Assembly (NCBI GenBank): GCA_016584305.1
Contig: JACEEZ010023684.1
Location: forward strand, 2,501 to 66,500
Direction of reading: 5' to 3'
Length of the DNA stretch: 64,000 bases
Source: Chionoecetes opilio
Lineage: Eukaryota > Arthropoda > Malacostraca > Decapoda > Majidae
Made by a program: the position numbers and the translations under genes. The notes beneath the pieces are model-generated. The model was not told the origin of the DNA. It worked only from the letters and a program-made list of their open reading frames with translations, and ran no database searches. Below are positions 10,731-23,654 of this stretch, one piece after another (positions within the stretch are counted from its first letter, which is position 1; each line of letters starts with the position of its first letter).

Positions 10731-12197
10731 TTAGGAGACACTGTCTTTGAGAGCAGGGAGGCTGAGTTCCATTCTCATGCAGTCTACCATCGCATATTTA
10801 GGGCAGTTTAGGATGATCCTCATGGCAGTATTTTGCAGCTTTTCAAGTTTTTCCATCCTTCCCGAGCCAAAGCAAGAGAGGACAGGGCTAGCGTAATCTA
10901 TTAAAGACCTGATGGTGCTGATGTACATGGTCCTTAGCACAGGAACTCCGACACCATTCCCACTCCAGGCTAAAGCTTTCATGGGTTGGAGTAGCGCCCT
11001 ACACTGCGTTACCAGGTGGGTCAGCCCCACATCTTTACTATCAGCTGAGTATCCAATATACATTCCGAGGTACTTATAGTATCTCACTCTTGCAACGTTT
11101 TTGTTGTTGACAGTTAGGTGTATGCCCCCAACTGCTCGACATTGGAATTTTGTATTTTCCTCATTTAACACGAGACCCATTCTCTGGGTCACAATCGTGA
11201 ACTTGTCTAGGGCAACTTGCATATTACGTACATCTCTACTCTGAAGGAGGATGTTGTCAGCGTAAATCACAGCATTTACATTGTGAGATAGCTCTAACGA
11301 GCCAGCTTTATTCATCAAAATATTGAATAACATGGGGCTTAATACACCACCTTGAGGAGTACCAAGAGTAAATGCTTTCTGGTCAGACAAAGAACCCTGA
11401 AACAGGACTCTCGCCTTCCTGCCATGGAGATAATCGCCTATCCAGTGGAGGAGCCTGCCACCCACACCCATAGTAGCAAGTTCATACAGTATAACTTCAC
11501 CCATGGCCTTGTCAAAGGCGCCTTTTAAGTCTATAAAGACGCGGCAGTAATCAGACTCATGGGATAAACACCTTATAATAGCATCAGCTGTTCCCTTCCC
11601 CTTAATGACACCAAACAGATTATCACTGATGTCGTCGCCTACTTTATATATTAATCTCTCCAAGAGAACTCTCTCCATCATTTTAGAAAAGCATGTTGTT
11701 AATGATATCGGTCTATAGCCTCCACTGACCTTAGGGACAGGGATTATGATCGCCTCCTTCCATGCTTTGGGCAGCCTTCCTTCCCTAAAACTCATGTTAA
11801 ATAGTCGTAACAATGGTCCGCCGTGTATACCAGCCAAGCAGTTAAGTCTTTCACAGCTAATACCATCAGCTCCTGGAGCAATAGATTTTCCGTGTTTTAT
11901 GACTCGCAACAATTCATCCTGTGTAATATCCGCACCTGTTTCATCTCCCACGTTTAGGGCAGTAAGGATAGAGGATCTCCTCTCAACCTCCCATTCTCCT
12001 ACCGCATCATTTACAGTCTGAGGAAGACTGGCAGCACTAGCCTCATATGCCCACTTTGTTATAAGCTCATTTGCTACCTTCTCTGGGTGTGGGTGTCCCA
12101 CAAAGTTGACTCCCTTACCCCTGACTTTGTTAACTGCCCTCCATAGAGGGGCGGAGACCCTCTGAAATGTATTCTTATTAAACCCAGAAAAAATCAC
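10731..12197 (-). pseudogene. LINE reverse transcriptase with mutated YADD box
   Basis: 488-codon open frame. RT blocks: PGADGISCE, KAWKEAIIIPVPK, GGYRPISLT, VFIDLKGAFD (motif A Asp present), GTPQGGVLSPMLFN (motif B) and IYADNILLQ (motif C). The second Asp of the invariant YADD is Asn here, a single-base change that would abolish polymerase chemistry. The thumb/C-terminal region follows (YLGMYIGYS, SLIDYASPV). Because the frame is otherwise long and open, the copy is fairly young. The first Met is not the true start: the element is 5'-truncated. Confidence 0.85.
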
Positions 12198-12310
12198 ATT
12201 ATTTTTACCTCGCGTCAGAAGTTACCATTTTTTTTTTCTTTCTCTGTCTTCACTCTATTGTCCTCACATTCCTGCCAGTGTCTTCCAAATGGCGCCTGGT
12301 CTTAATGTCT

Positions 12311-12329
12311 ACTATATATATATATATAT

Positions 12330-12389
<60 letters not shown>

Positions 12390-12450
12390 ATATATATATA
12401 TATATATCTATAGCTATATTATATATATATTATATATAATTTATTTTTTA
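12311..12450. repeat. (TA)n microsatellite
   Basis: Long TA tract with small interruptions; flanks to about 12600 are AT-rich with A-runs and no gene. Confidence 0.95.
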
Positions 12451-12900
12451 TATATATATAGGAAAAAATATAATCATGTTTATCTAAGTCATGCCATAGT
12501 CAGTGTTTCTTTCGGTGCCATATATAAAATAAATTATAAAAAACGTTGCCTTATAAAAAAAAATATATAATGTGCCATATAGAAAAAAATAAGAAAAAAA
12601 CTATTACATCACTTTGGATGGTGTGTGCACTTAAGTTTTACATCACATAGTCGAAAAATAATCTGCATATTCAAAAGGTTTAAATATCTAGTTACTTGAC
12701 GAGACAGACAGACACATAGACACACTCCCAGACACATTAATTTATTTACACGAAAAAACCCTAACCTTAATGTGTACAGATGTATACGAATGATGAATAA
12801 TCTCCCCTTTACATGCATGAATCCCGGCACGATGCTACAAGGGAAATAAAAAAGACGACAGTGAAATGTAAGAACACGTGATTTTCCACAAACACAAATT

Positions 12901-12902
<2 letters not shown>
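12451..12902. other. AT-rich spacer, no gene seen
   Basis: Contains only short ORFs and A-rich runs; nothing recognisable. Confidence 0.6.
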
Positions 12903-12992
<90 letters not shown>

Positions 12993-13034
12993 GAGAGAGA
13001 GAGGAGAGAAGAGAGAGAGAGGAGAGACGAGAGA

Positions 13035-13076
<42 letters not shown>
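12903..13076. repeat. (GA)n microsatellite
   Basis: About 170 bp of GA with a few single-base interruptions. It gives spurious Arg-Glu or Leu-Ser ORFs. Confidence 0.97.
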
Positions 13077-13080
<4 letters not shown>

Positions 13081-13746
13081 GGATTCCGCTTTTCAATGAC
13101 ATAAGGCACAGGAGCAAATCCCGCTTGGCCGCAGAGTTGAGGCGAGCAATCCGATACTACGCGAGAAAAATAATTAAATAGGATCTGATCTCATTAGCCT
13201 GGCATCTGGCACTACCCGGACCACTTTAATCCCTTTCAATCTTCCATCACCAGCCCACGCGCCCTTTGATTCCTTCTCCCACGCTGTTCTGTACTCTCTT
13301 CTCATTTCTTTACCACGGAGTTTTGATGCCTAAGAGCAGCCTCTCCTGGCCGCCCGAGAGAGTGCTTTACCTTCTCCCACTGGTCGGTAATGCCTCACAA
13401 AGGAACCGGCAACCAATCAGCAGAGAGGCGGACTCACTGAGGCGTAACACAAGACCAATGACTTTGTGGTGGATTAGAAGTATTTTCGTTTCGTGTTTAT
13501 TATCGTGTGTGTAATTATCCAACACGAAACTGCTACTTTATGTTACTTGCGTGTACCGTAATGCAACTCATGCACTGCGAACATGACTGTTGAATTAAGG
13601 AATACAATATAATCATCGCTGTTACCGTCTTAAATGTTACAGGAATGTTTATTTAAGTCTCAAATCACAAATAATCACCGAGCATTAGTAGTCCACACCA
13701 TTACTAAGACACGTGAAGGTCTGGAGGCTTAGGTACACCCTGTCCA

Positions 13747-13747
<1 letters not shown>
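13077..13747. other. unique sequence, no gene recognised
   Basis: Moderate-GC sequence with an 82-codon ORF (13266-13514) without recognisable domains. An ACCAATCAG (CCAAT-type) motif lies near 13413. No splice-supported exon can be claimed. Confidence 0.5.
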
Positions 13748-13800
<53 letters not shown>

Positions 13801-13962
13801 TGTGTGTGTGTGTGTTCTGCCTGTCTGTCTGCCTTTCTGTATGTCTGTCTGTCTGTTTGTTTCTTTATTACTCCTTTTACCATCTGTCTCTGTTCATCTC
13901 TCCCTACCTCTCATGTTTCCATATGTTTGTCTGTGTCTGTCTGTCTGTCTGTCTGTCCAACT
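13748..13962. repeat. (GT)n followed by (CTGT)n microsatellites
   Basis: GT run to about 13815, then two CTGT/CTGC-rich patches (about 13820-13860 and 13925-13955). Confidence 0.95.
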
Positions 13963-14378
13963 ATTAGGGGGAGGTTCAGTGGATCGCAGTGTAATACGCT
14001 CTTATGTGTTATACTTTATGAAGGGTTGTTATTGGACTCATCCGTAAAGCTTACGTGATTGTATGACATTTTAATATTATCACTGCCGCTTATTATTGGC
14101 CATTAACCCTGCATATACACCAAGATTTTCCCATTATACTGTGTATGTGTGTGTGTGTGTGTGTGTATGTGTGTGTGTGTGTGTGTGTGAAATAAAAATG
14201 CTGATAAATACAGAAATAAAACAGGGTAATAAGACAAAGGGATGAATAACTAGGGGAAGGGATTAATTTATTTCATCATTTATTCATCATTTATGGCTTT
14301 CCTCTTGCGTTATTATTTATTTTTCTGTAAGGCAATTATAACAAATCACTAGCAATTATTGGTTGATATAAGCTCCTC
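13963..14378. other. AT-rich spacer with a (GT)n run
   Basis: No gene seen; a GT run of about 48 bp sits at 14142-14190. Confidence 0.6.
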
Positions 14379-14685
14379 TCCTCTCTCTCTTCCTCTCCTC
14401 GTCTCTCTCTCTTCTCTCCTCTCCTCTCACTCTCCTCTCCCTCTCTCTCTCTCTCCTCCCTCCCCCCTCCCCCCTCTCCCTCACAAACAGCATGTTAAGG
14501 GCGTTTGCTGTGGTATCCTTTCACTCGCTTATCTTCACAAAGACGGGAAACAAAGTACACAAAAAAAAATTCCCTTCCTTGTAGTAAAAAACATCTTTGT
14601 ATCTCGTCAATTGGATGTTTAGCTTTCCATTTTTACACCAGAGCAAGAGAGGGGGAGAGAGGAGGAGAGAGAGAGAGAGGGGAGA

Positions 14686-14746
<61 letters not shown>

Positions 14747-14793
14747 GCACACAAAACTAATGATATAAATCTCTCTCTCTCTCTCCCCTCTCT

Positions 14794-14854
<61 letters not shown>

Positions 14855-14865
14855 CTACTATACTA
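14379..14865. repeat. CT-rich, GA and CT tracts in alternating orientation
   Basis: CT-rich stretch (14379-14480), unique 160 bp, GA tract (about 14640-14745), a spacer of about 25 bp, then a CT tract (about 14770-14850). The GA and CT tracts face each other across the short spacer and could fold into a long hairpin. Confidence 0.9.
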
Positions 14866-15000
14866 CTATATACTACTACTACTTATGCAAACATACTTCG
14901 CAACCAAGCCTCCTCATATCGCGTTGATACAAACACAACTCGTTGGCGTAACCATGCAACGCAGTCACAAGAACCCGTTCACCACCCGACTCACGAAGCA

Positions 15001-15443
15001 GTGCAGGAGGCTCCCCCGCGGTACATGCCATCAAATGTACAGCTGGAGAACCTCACGTTACTCCCCACAGTACCAGCTCGGAAAGACATACCGCGTCCCA
15101 CAGAAACCTTTCTTCAAAGAAAACCCTTCTACAGTTCACGAGAGGACAGGAAACAATGTGGGATGGCAAGAAAAATCACGACTTTACCTCATCTCCGAAC
15201 TCGTACTATGATGATGGATACAGGTACGAAGGGTATTGGCAGGACCCTAGACCCAGCCATGCCCCACCGATACAACGTTCATACTCATACACATCATCCA
15301 GTTCTAATTCTCAACAGGGATGCTACAATTGTGGCGAGCACAACCATCATCAAAGGAATTGTAGATTCGATCATCGGTTGAGGTGTGCTTCGTGTCATGG
15401 GCTGGGACACAAGCAACGCTATTGTAAATATAACAACCCATAG
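15001..15443 (+). pseudogene. LINE ORF1 C-terminus with two CCHC knuckles
   Basis: The frame ending at the TAG at 15441-15443 encodes CYNCGEHNHHQRNC (15321-15362) and CASCHGLGHKQRYC (15384-15425), both C-x2-C-x4-H-x4-C. Such tandem knuckles bind nucleic acid in LINE ORF1 and gag proteins. Upstream, two overlapping frames (from 15001 and from 14597) both look coding-like, so at least one frameshift separates the knuckles from the N-terminal part. The endonuclease ORF begins about 60 bp downstream, the expected ORF1-ORF2 order. The full start cannot be identified. Confidence 0.7.
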
Positions 15444-15499
15444 GAAGCAGGCGAAGAAGACAGTGCCGACGTAGTCATAATGTGTGTAAAAGGTCCAGG

Positions 15500-16427
15500 G
15501 GTTAAGATTGACCAATAAATGCTCAAAGTTTTCTAGCACATAAGGATGAGATAAATTTATTAATTAATGAAAGAGATACAGACATATTATGTATTAGTGA
15601 AACTTGGCTACTTCCTGAGATTTGGACGAACATATTTCGATCCCTGAATATGTATTACTAGCCGCAAAGCCGCCTCCGGGCGGACTTCTTGGCTAGCTCT
15701 GCGGAGGGCTATTGGTGGGCTTTCGGCCCACCCACCTGTGTTTGGTGGGCCTTCGGCCCACCAAACATGGACTCTCCAGATAGCCCCTTTAACTTTCCTG
15801 AAATCATGGATGTAGAAATGTATGTATTCCCCCACCCATTCACTCACCCATTACCATCACCCCCCACCCATTCACTCACCCATTACCCATCACCCCAACC
15901 CATTCACTCACCCATTACCATCACCCCCACCCATTCACTCACCCATTACCCATCACCACACACCCATTCACTCACCCATTACCCATCACCCCCCACCCAT
16001 TCACTCACTCATTACCATCACCCCCCACCCATTCACTCACCCATTACCCATCACCACACACCCATTCAACTCACCCCATTACCCATCACCCACCCACCCT
16101 ATTCCCTCACCCATCACCCATCACCCCCAACCCATCACCCCCCACCCATCACTCACCATCACCCCAACCCATTACCCATCACCCCACCCATCACTCACCA
16201 TTACCACACCCACATCAAGCTTCCTCAAATTCTCGCAACCCACTTTTGTTTTCACAATCTCGCTAATAGGCTGCTAAAAAAAAAAAAAAAAAAAAAAGTG
16301 ATCGGATCATCTCATAAGTGGGCTTATGACCTTCCCCTGGTCGAGCCGATTCCAAAAATGTGCCATATGAGCGGTGTTTGCGCCACGGGGGGCGGAACCT
16401 TACATACCCACACACACACACACACAC

Positions 16428-16462
<35 letters not shown>

Positions 16463-17089
16463 CACTTTCGCTTATATTATTATAGATATAGATGTGATGT
16501 AGGAAGAGGTGGTGGTGTTTGTGTCTATGTGAAAAATGTTTTTACAATTACTCGTTTAGAGGTCAATATTGAAAGGCCGGCAGGAGTTGAAGACATATGG
16601 CTAGGTGTACAGAGCAAAAAATTACCTACTGTTGTCATCGGTTGCCTGTACCGTCATCCTAAATCTCTCTCGACAACTTTCGATTATATTGCTGCTGTTT
16701 TAGATTTTATGATTTTAGGAAATAAGTTCGTTTTATCTTTTAGGGGATTTTAATGATGATCTTTTACAAGTAAGAGTAAGTTTAAGAAAAATAATTTATA
16801 ATGCTAAACTCACATCTCTGGTCTCACAACCAACCAGAATCACATCAACCTCAGCAACGCTGTTAGACACAATTGTTACCAACAAGCCAGAATCTGTGAT
16901 ACAATCTGATGTCATTCCTTGTCTTGTGGGGGACCATGAACTCATTACCTTAACCATCAACTTGAAGAAACCTAGAGTTTTGCCCACTGTTAAAACCATT
17001 CGAGAATTGAGAAATTATTCCCCAGATGTTCTCTGTAATCTCTTATTACAAGACAGCTATAACCTAAATCAAATATTACGTGACGGATA
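15500..17089 (+). pseudogene. LINE endonuclease, interrupted by Helitron H2
   Basis: The N-terminal half (15500-15657) reads INAQSFLAHKDEINLL...DILCISETWLLP, with the catalytic Glu in SETW. After the Helitron, homology resumes at about 16497 with GRGGGVCVYVKN, IWLGVQSKKLP and IGCLYRHPKS (the Tyr block), then a broken LGDFN-type block (SFRGF/FNDD, frameshifted at about 16740), TSATLLDTIVTNKP and LVGDHELITLTI (the final Asp-His). Removing the Helitron brings the halves together apart from a one-base frame difference. Non-functional. Confidence 0.75.
15658..16492 (-). mobile_element. non-autonomous Helitron H2 inside LINE endonuclease
   Basis: On the minus strand it starts TCTATATCTATAATAATATA at 16492 and ends with a CCGCC/GGCGG hairpin, GCGGCTAG (CTAG = 15658-15661) and T. 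The flanks are A (at 5') and T (at 3'), the expected A/T target with no duplication. Internally it holds a (CAGA)n run, a poly(A) tract, a large array of CACCCATTACCCAT-type units (about 15830-16200) and the palindrome TGGTGGGCCGAAGGCCCACCA. No protein of its own. Both ends being visible makes this one of the better-defined Helitrons here. Confidence 0.85.
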
Positions 17090-19162
17090 ACATTGACGTA
17101 CAAGTAAACATTTTTACGGAAAAGTATTAACAAATGTCTAAATGATGTGCACCTTGCTCACCAAGGAGGTCAAGAGACCCCTGCACCTTGGATGAGTGAG
17201 GAGTTGAGAGAACTTATAAGGGAGAAAAATAACGTCAGAGGAACCTGAAAATGGATAGAAATAACACTCAGTTACAAGAAAATCATAAAAATTAAAAGAA
17301 ACAAGTAAAAAGGTTACTCAATCATACAAAGACAAAGCACTAGGATAAAGAATTGAAGACAATAAAGGTAATAGTTCAGCTATTTGGAAAACTATTGAGA
17401 CAGTTAATCCCAAATTCTGAGAAAAAGTCATGTGATTCAATAGCAGAGGAGGGAGATGAAGCGAAGTCCTTGCAGATAGTTTTAATAAATTTTTTGCCAA
17501 CGTGGGGAAAGAAAACATTCATAAAATCCCAGCAAAATGTATCAAAAGATCACCCCGTAAGTGCTGACAACAAACCAAGATATCACTAACCTGCCAAGTA
17601 ATATTTTAGACCACAAACCCATTGACAATGACACAATTATACTAATAATTAGTCTATGAAAAAACAGCAACTCCTGTGGTTGTGATGGCATCCAATTACG
17701 GTTTTTGAAAGACTCTCTCCGGTGGTAATCTCTTACATAACATGCATACTAAATACATCCATAGTGACTGGAACTTTCCCTAAACAGTGGAAGGAAGCCA
17801 TTGTTGTCCCAATTTTAAAGTCTGGCGATGCTAACCAACCACCAAAATCATCGACCTATATCTCTGTTACCCATTCTTTCAAAAATACTAGAGAAGGTTT
17901 ATAGCAAATCAGCTTACTAACTATCTAGAAGAGAACCATCTGTTGAGTAATACCCAACATGGTTTCAGAGCTCGATTATCAACCGAAACGGCTCTTACAA
18001 AACTCTCTAATGTACTATACGATAACATGATAATAGGAAAATTTCACTTATTATTCTTTGTGATTTGTCAAAAGCTTTCGATAGTGTTAATCATGTATCC
18101 CTAAGAGAAGCTATCGAAGATGAATATTGACAATTTCTGGTTTGAAAGTTATCTGCATAACAGAACACAACGTGTACGAATGGGAAAAGCACTATCAGAA
18201 ATCTTTGAAATTCCATATGGTGTGCCACAAGGGTCAGTACTCGGACCAATTTTATTTCTAATATTTGTTAATGATTTTTCACACTATATCTCTGACTGTC
18301 ATGTACTCCAATATGCTGACGACACCCAGCTCATACATACCGGTACCATTGAAAACTTGATGAGCTCATCCTCAGGGGCGAAAACACACTGGCCCTAACT
18401 AAAAACTACTTCCATACAAATGGTTTGATGTTGAACACTAAAAAGACCGTCAGTGTATGTTTATGGGAAGCAGAAAGTATATCTCCGAAATACCACCAAC
18501 ACCTGCTTAAGAGTTGACGGATGCGTGATTGTTCCAAGTAATCATTAAAAAATCTTGGTATCCATTTCGATAATTATTTGAATTTTGATAGCCACATAAA
18601 TGAAATTAGAAGGAAAACTCTTGGTACGTTGATTTATGTAAACCGAATCAAAGAAAATTTGAACAAAAACGCACGACTAATATCCATTCACTCTCTTGTC
18701 TTGAGCATCATTAACTACGGCATCAAAATATGGGGTTTGCCACTTATACAACTCACTTATATCAAGTTCAAAAGCTGCAAAACTTTGCTGCTAAAGTAGC
18801 GTTGGGCGGCGGAGCAAAGCGTGACCACGCCACACCGTTTTTGAGGCAGCTGGGTGGCTAAAAATATATAAAAAAGTACAAATATGAACTTGGTATAATG
18901 ACCTACAAACATCATCAACGGATATATCCCTGAACACCTAATGTCCTTGCCAACAGTAAGAGATATACGTTCTCTTCCTACCAGACAACAACAACAATTG
19001 TATGTCCCTAAAAACTAATACCAACATGGGAGAAAGCTCTGTGCTTGTGGCAGGACCAAAATTATGGAACACTCTCCCCACAAACGTTAGGAATGCTAAA
19101 CACCTTATCCTCATTTAAAAAACAGTTGTTTAATCATCTTTTAAGTGAGCAATTTGACACAT
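17090..19162 (+). pseudogene. CR1/L2-like LINE reverse transcriptase
   Basis: Heavily decayed: coding similarity hops between all three frames. Recognisable blocks: WMSEELRELIREKN (linker), FPKQWKEAIVVPILKSGD, a motif A remnant near 18070, IPYGVPQGSVLGPILFLIFVND (motif B) and LQYADDTQLIH (motif C; YADD at 18312-18323, intact). The C-terminal SSFKKQLFNHLLSEQF ends at a TAG near 19162, followed by a 3' UTR of about 240 bp. Divergence is clearly greater than in the RTE and Gypsy copies, indicating an old insertion. Confidence 0.75.
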
Positions 19163-19402
19163 AGCACCTACTGAGTTGTGTTTTAACAAATAATATTTTA
19201 ATTTATTGTTTTTTATTATGGAATTCTTTTATTAGTTTTAAAATTTTATCTTTCCCTTATTTTTCAATGACGAATCCCCTATGGACGAATATCCTACATA
19301 GAGTTAAGCCTATATAATATATTATATTCTTATGATATTGTTTTTATATGTTAACATTTAAAGAATAACCATTGTCAAATGGAGAATAAATATCTGAATC
19401 TG

Positions 19403-20099
<697 letters not shown>

Positions 20100-20250
20100 C
20101 ATAGACCACTATATCTCTGGATTGTTTACGCGCCAGTGTTTTGAAATCACCAGGAGGCATAGGGGCCCCACTGGTCCTATCTACATACATACACCGTCCT
20201 TGACTGTACCGAGAACGCATAAGTGTGGTTGGGGTGTGGCTAAGGTGTGG
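20100..20250 (+). repeat. interspersed repeat, copy 1 (inverted partner at 31020-31168)
   Basis: About 150 bp including TTTACGCGCCAGTGTTTTGA, GTCCTTGACTGTACCGAGAA and GGGTGTGGCTAAGGTGTGG is found again in reverse orientation at 31020-31168 with scattered differences. No coding potential; class unknown. Both copies abut a G/C-rich TGG or CCA tract on the same side. Confidence 0.8.
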
Positions 20251-20330
20251 TGGTGGTGGTGGTGGGGTGTGGTGATGATGGTGCTGCACAAGACTTTCTA
20301 CTCATTCTCATCCCTATTCTGTCCATCTTC

Positions 20331-20600
20331 CTAATGCAAGAGTTAATCAGTATCTTTACTCTTTCATTCCTTTCACTGGTAAACTCTGGAATTCTCTTCC
20401 TGTTTCTATTTTTCTACCTTCCTACGACTTAAATCTTTTCAAGAAAAGAGTGACAAGACACCTCCCGAACTAAATTGGCCGTCCCCCCTTTTTGTATTCT
20501 CCTACTGTCTTCTTTATAGGGACTGGCAACTAAGGGGGTTTTGTGTTACCTCTTTTTACCTCTTTTTGTTGTGCCCTTGGCCAGTCCTTTGTGATGTAAA
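20331..20600 (+). mobile_element. 3' terminal fragment of a jockey/CR1-type LINE
   Basis: In one frame from about 20332 the translation has the signature of a LINE ORF2 C-terminus: FIPFTGKLWNSLPVSIF, then PSYDLNLFKKRVTRHL and a stop at about 20466. A 3' UTR of about 130 bp follows and ends in an A-run near 20600. The rest of the element is absent (5' truncation). No catalytic domain remains. Confidence 0.65.
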
Positions 20601-21248
<648 letters not shown>

Positions 21249-21409
21249 AGTCCACACCATAACATAATGTGTGCAATTGCATTTAGGACTAAGAGACTGC
21301 CAGTTTGTCTAGCGGGATCTGGACCGTGCACGTGCAAGCACATTAACATAAGTGCGCTAACTAAGCATCAATGAAGCATGAACAGTTGAACACATCAGGG
21401 CGCGAGAGG

Positions 21410-22534
<1,125 letters not shown>

Positions 22535-22806
22535 CGGCTTGTCAAAAATTGGGAAAGAAACGAAAAATGTAATAAAATTCCTGGGTCTGCGTACGGCAAT
22601 CAACAGTCTGAATGTGGAGTATTTCATCAAAATTCGCTTTAGTTTCGTAGTTATGGAAAAGTACACCCCACCCCCCCCCATGGCTGGTCAAAAATTGGAA
22701 AAAACTAAAAATGTAATAAAATTCCTGGAGCTGCATATGGCAATCAACAGTCTGAATGTGGAGTATTTCATCAAAATTCGCCTTAGTTTCGTAGTTATGG
22801 AGATTA
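22535..22806 (+). repeat. two-copy tandem duplication of about 140 bp
   Basis: The block AAATTGG...AAAAATGTAATAAAATTCCTGG...ATCAACAGTCTGAATGTGGA...TTCGTAGTTATGGA occurs at about 22545-22660 and again at about 22690-22803. Each copy is followed by a C-rich run and separated by ATGGCTGGTC. The pair makes a 167-codon ORF, but codon-level constraint is not evident. Confidence 0.85.
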
Positions 22807-23654
22807 ACCCCCCCACCCCTCATGGGCGTGACCAGGAGCCTGAAGACAGGATTATTTGCCTGGGCATCAACATATATGATTCAATAAGAAGAAATATTAT
22901 TTTATGTTATAAATACTCAAGACTTCAATATAAGTATAAATACCATGATCTCACCTACTTATGGATCATAATATAAGAGTTCAAAGTCAACGAAAACTTT
23001 AGCGGCCCATATCTCAAAACGCAAGTTTTCAACCTTCAAACTGAAACTACTCCTTCATTTTTTTTAAATATTTCTATGAAAATTCACATATAATATGCCT
23101 AGACCTGTCCGATTGCTTCTATAGAGAGTTTTTATCGATAACTGTATGGGTTGAATTTTGTCAATTTTTTTCCTCTTTCGGGGGTTCACGCCAGAGCTGA
23201 AAATAAAAAAAATTCATATTCTGCAAACAAGTGATTTGCACTACGATTTCTCTCTATAAGTTTGAAGGTCTGAACAAGGTCCTTGTACCATATTAAGTGC
23301 GTGCCTGTTGAGCAATTATTATAGAAGTAGTAGCCATTTGAATTTTTCGTATATTTTCTGTAAGGGGTGCAGGGATAAAAAATGAAACGGTCTCAGAATG
23401 AGTTTATTAGGTTAGAATTCATGTATAGGGTATCCTTAACTCCTGGTGTAAATATTATAGCAATAACCCAATAGATACAGATTTTTTTTTTTATCAGCCT
23501 CCCCCTTCCGTAACTTGACTGGAGACAACTCTGAAAATAAACTGATATTCAACTTTCTGGCTGTCTGGAAACTCACCACAGAAAAGTTTACGTGCACAGC
23601 ATTTCGTAACAATACAGTCACAGTGCTGGAATCCTAACCCACTTTTACTAGCGT
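22807..23654. other. AT-rich region, possibly part of an unknown repeat
   Basis: No protein is recognised. Texture resembles the preceding duplicated block, so it may belong to the same unclassified element; no ends were found. Confidence 0.4.

Larger units (their letters stand above)
9498..12215 (-). mobile_element. I/Nimb-like LINE with RNase H, 5'-truncated
   Basis: Minus-strand RT (10731-12197), RNase H (about 9774-10730) and a terminal CCHC knuckle are in one frame, broken only by stops. A LINE ORF2 with a downstream RNase H points to the I group. No endonuclease or ORF1 is present; homology stops near 12215, so the copy is 5'-truncated. The 3' end meets the microsatellite at about 9498. 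Clade call by architecture only. Confidence 0.75.
14890..19402 (+). mobile_element. CR1/L2-like LINE, split by Helitron H2
   Basis: ORF1 with two zinc knuckles, then endonuclease, then RT, ending in a 3' tail of tandem ATCTGA units (about 19388-19410) that merges into a TC microsatellite. Tandem short 3' repeats instead of poly(A) are usual in CR1/L2-type LINEs. The body is full of frameshifts and stops, so this copy is older than the RTE copies. Helitron H2 (15658-16492) interrupts the endonuclease. The 5' end is not defined. Confidence 0.75.

Noticed and set aside
13747..14058. Cys-Val repeat ORFs that look like a cysteine-rich peptide
   Set aside because: Translation of (GT)n; no signal peptide or spaced cysteine pattern.
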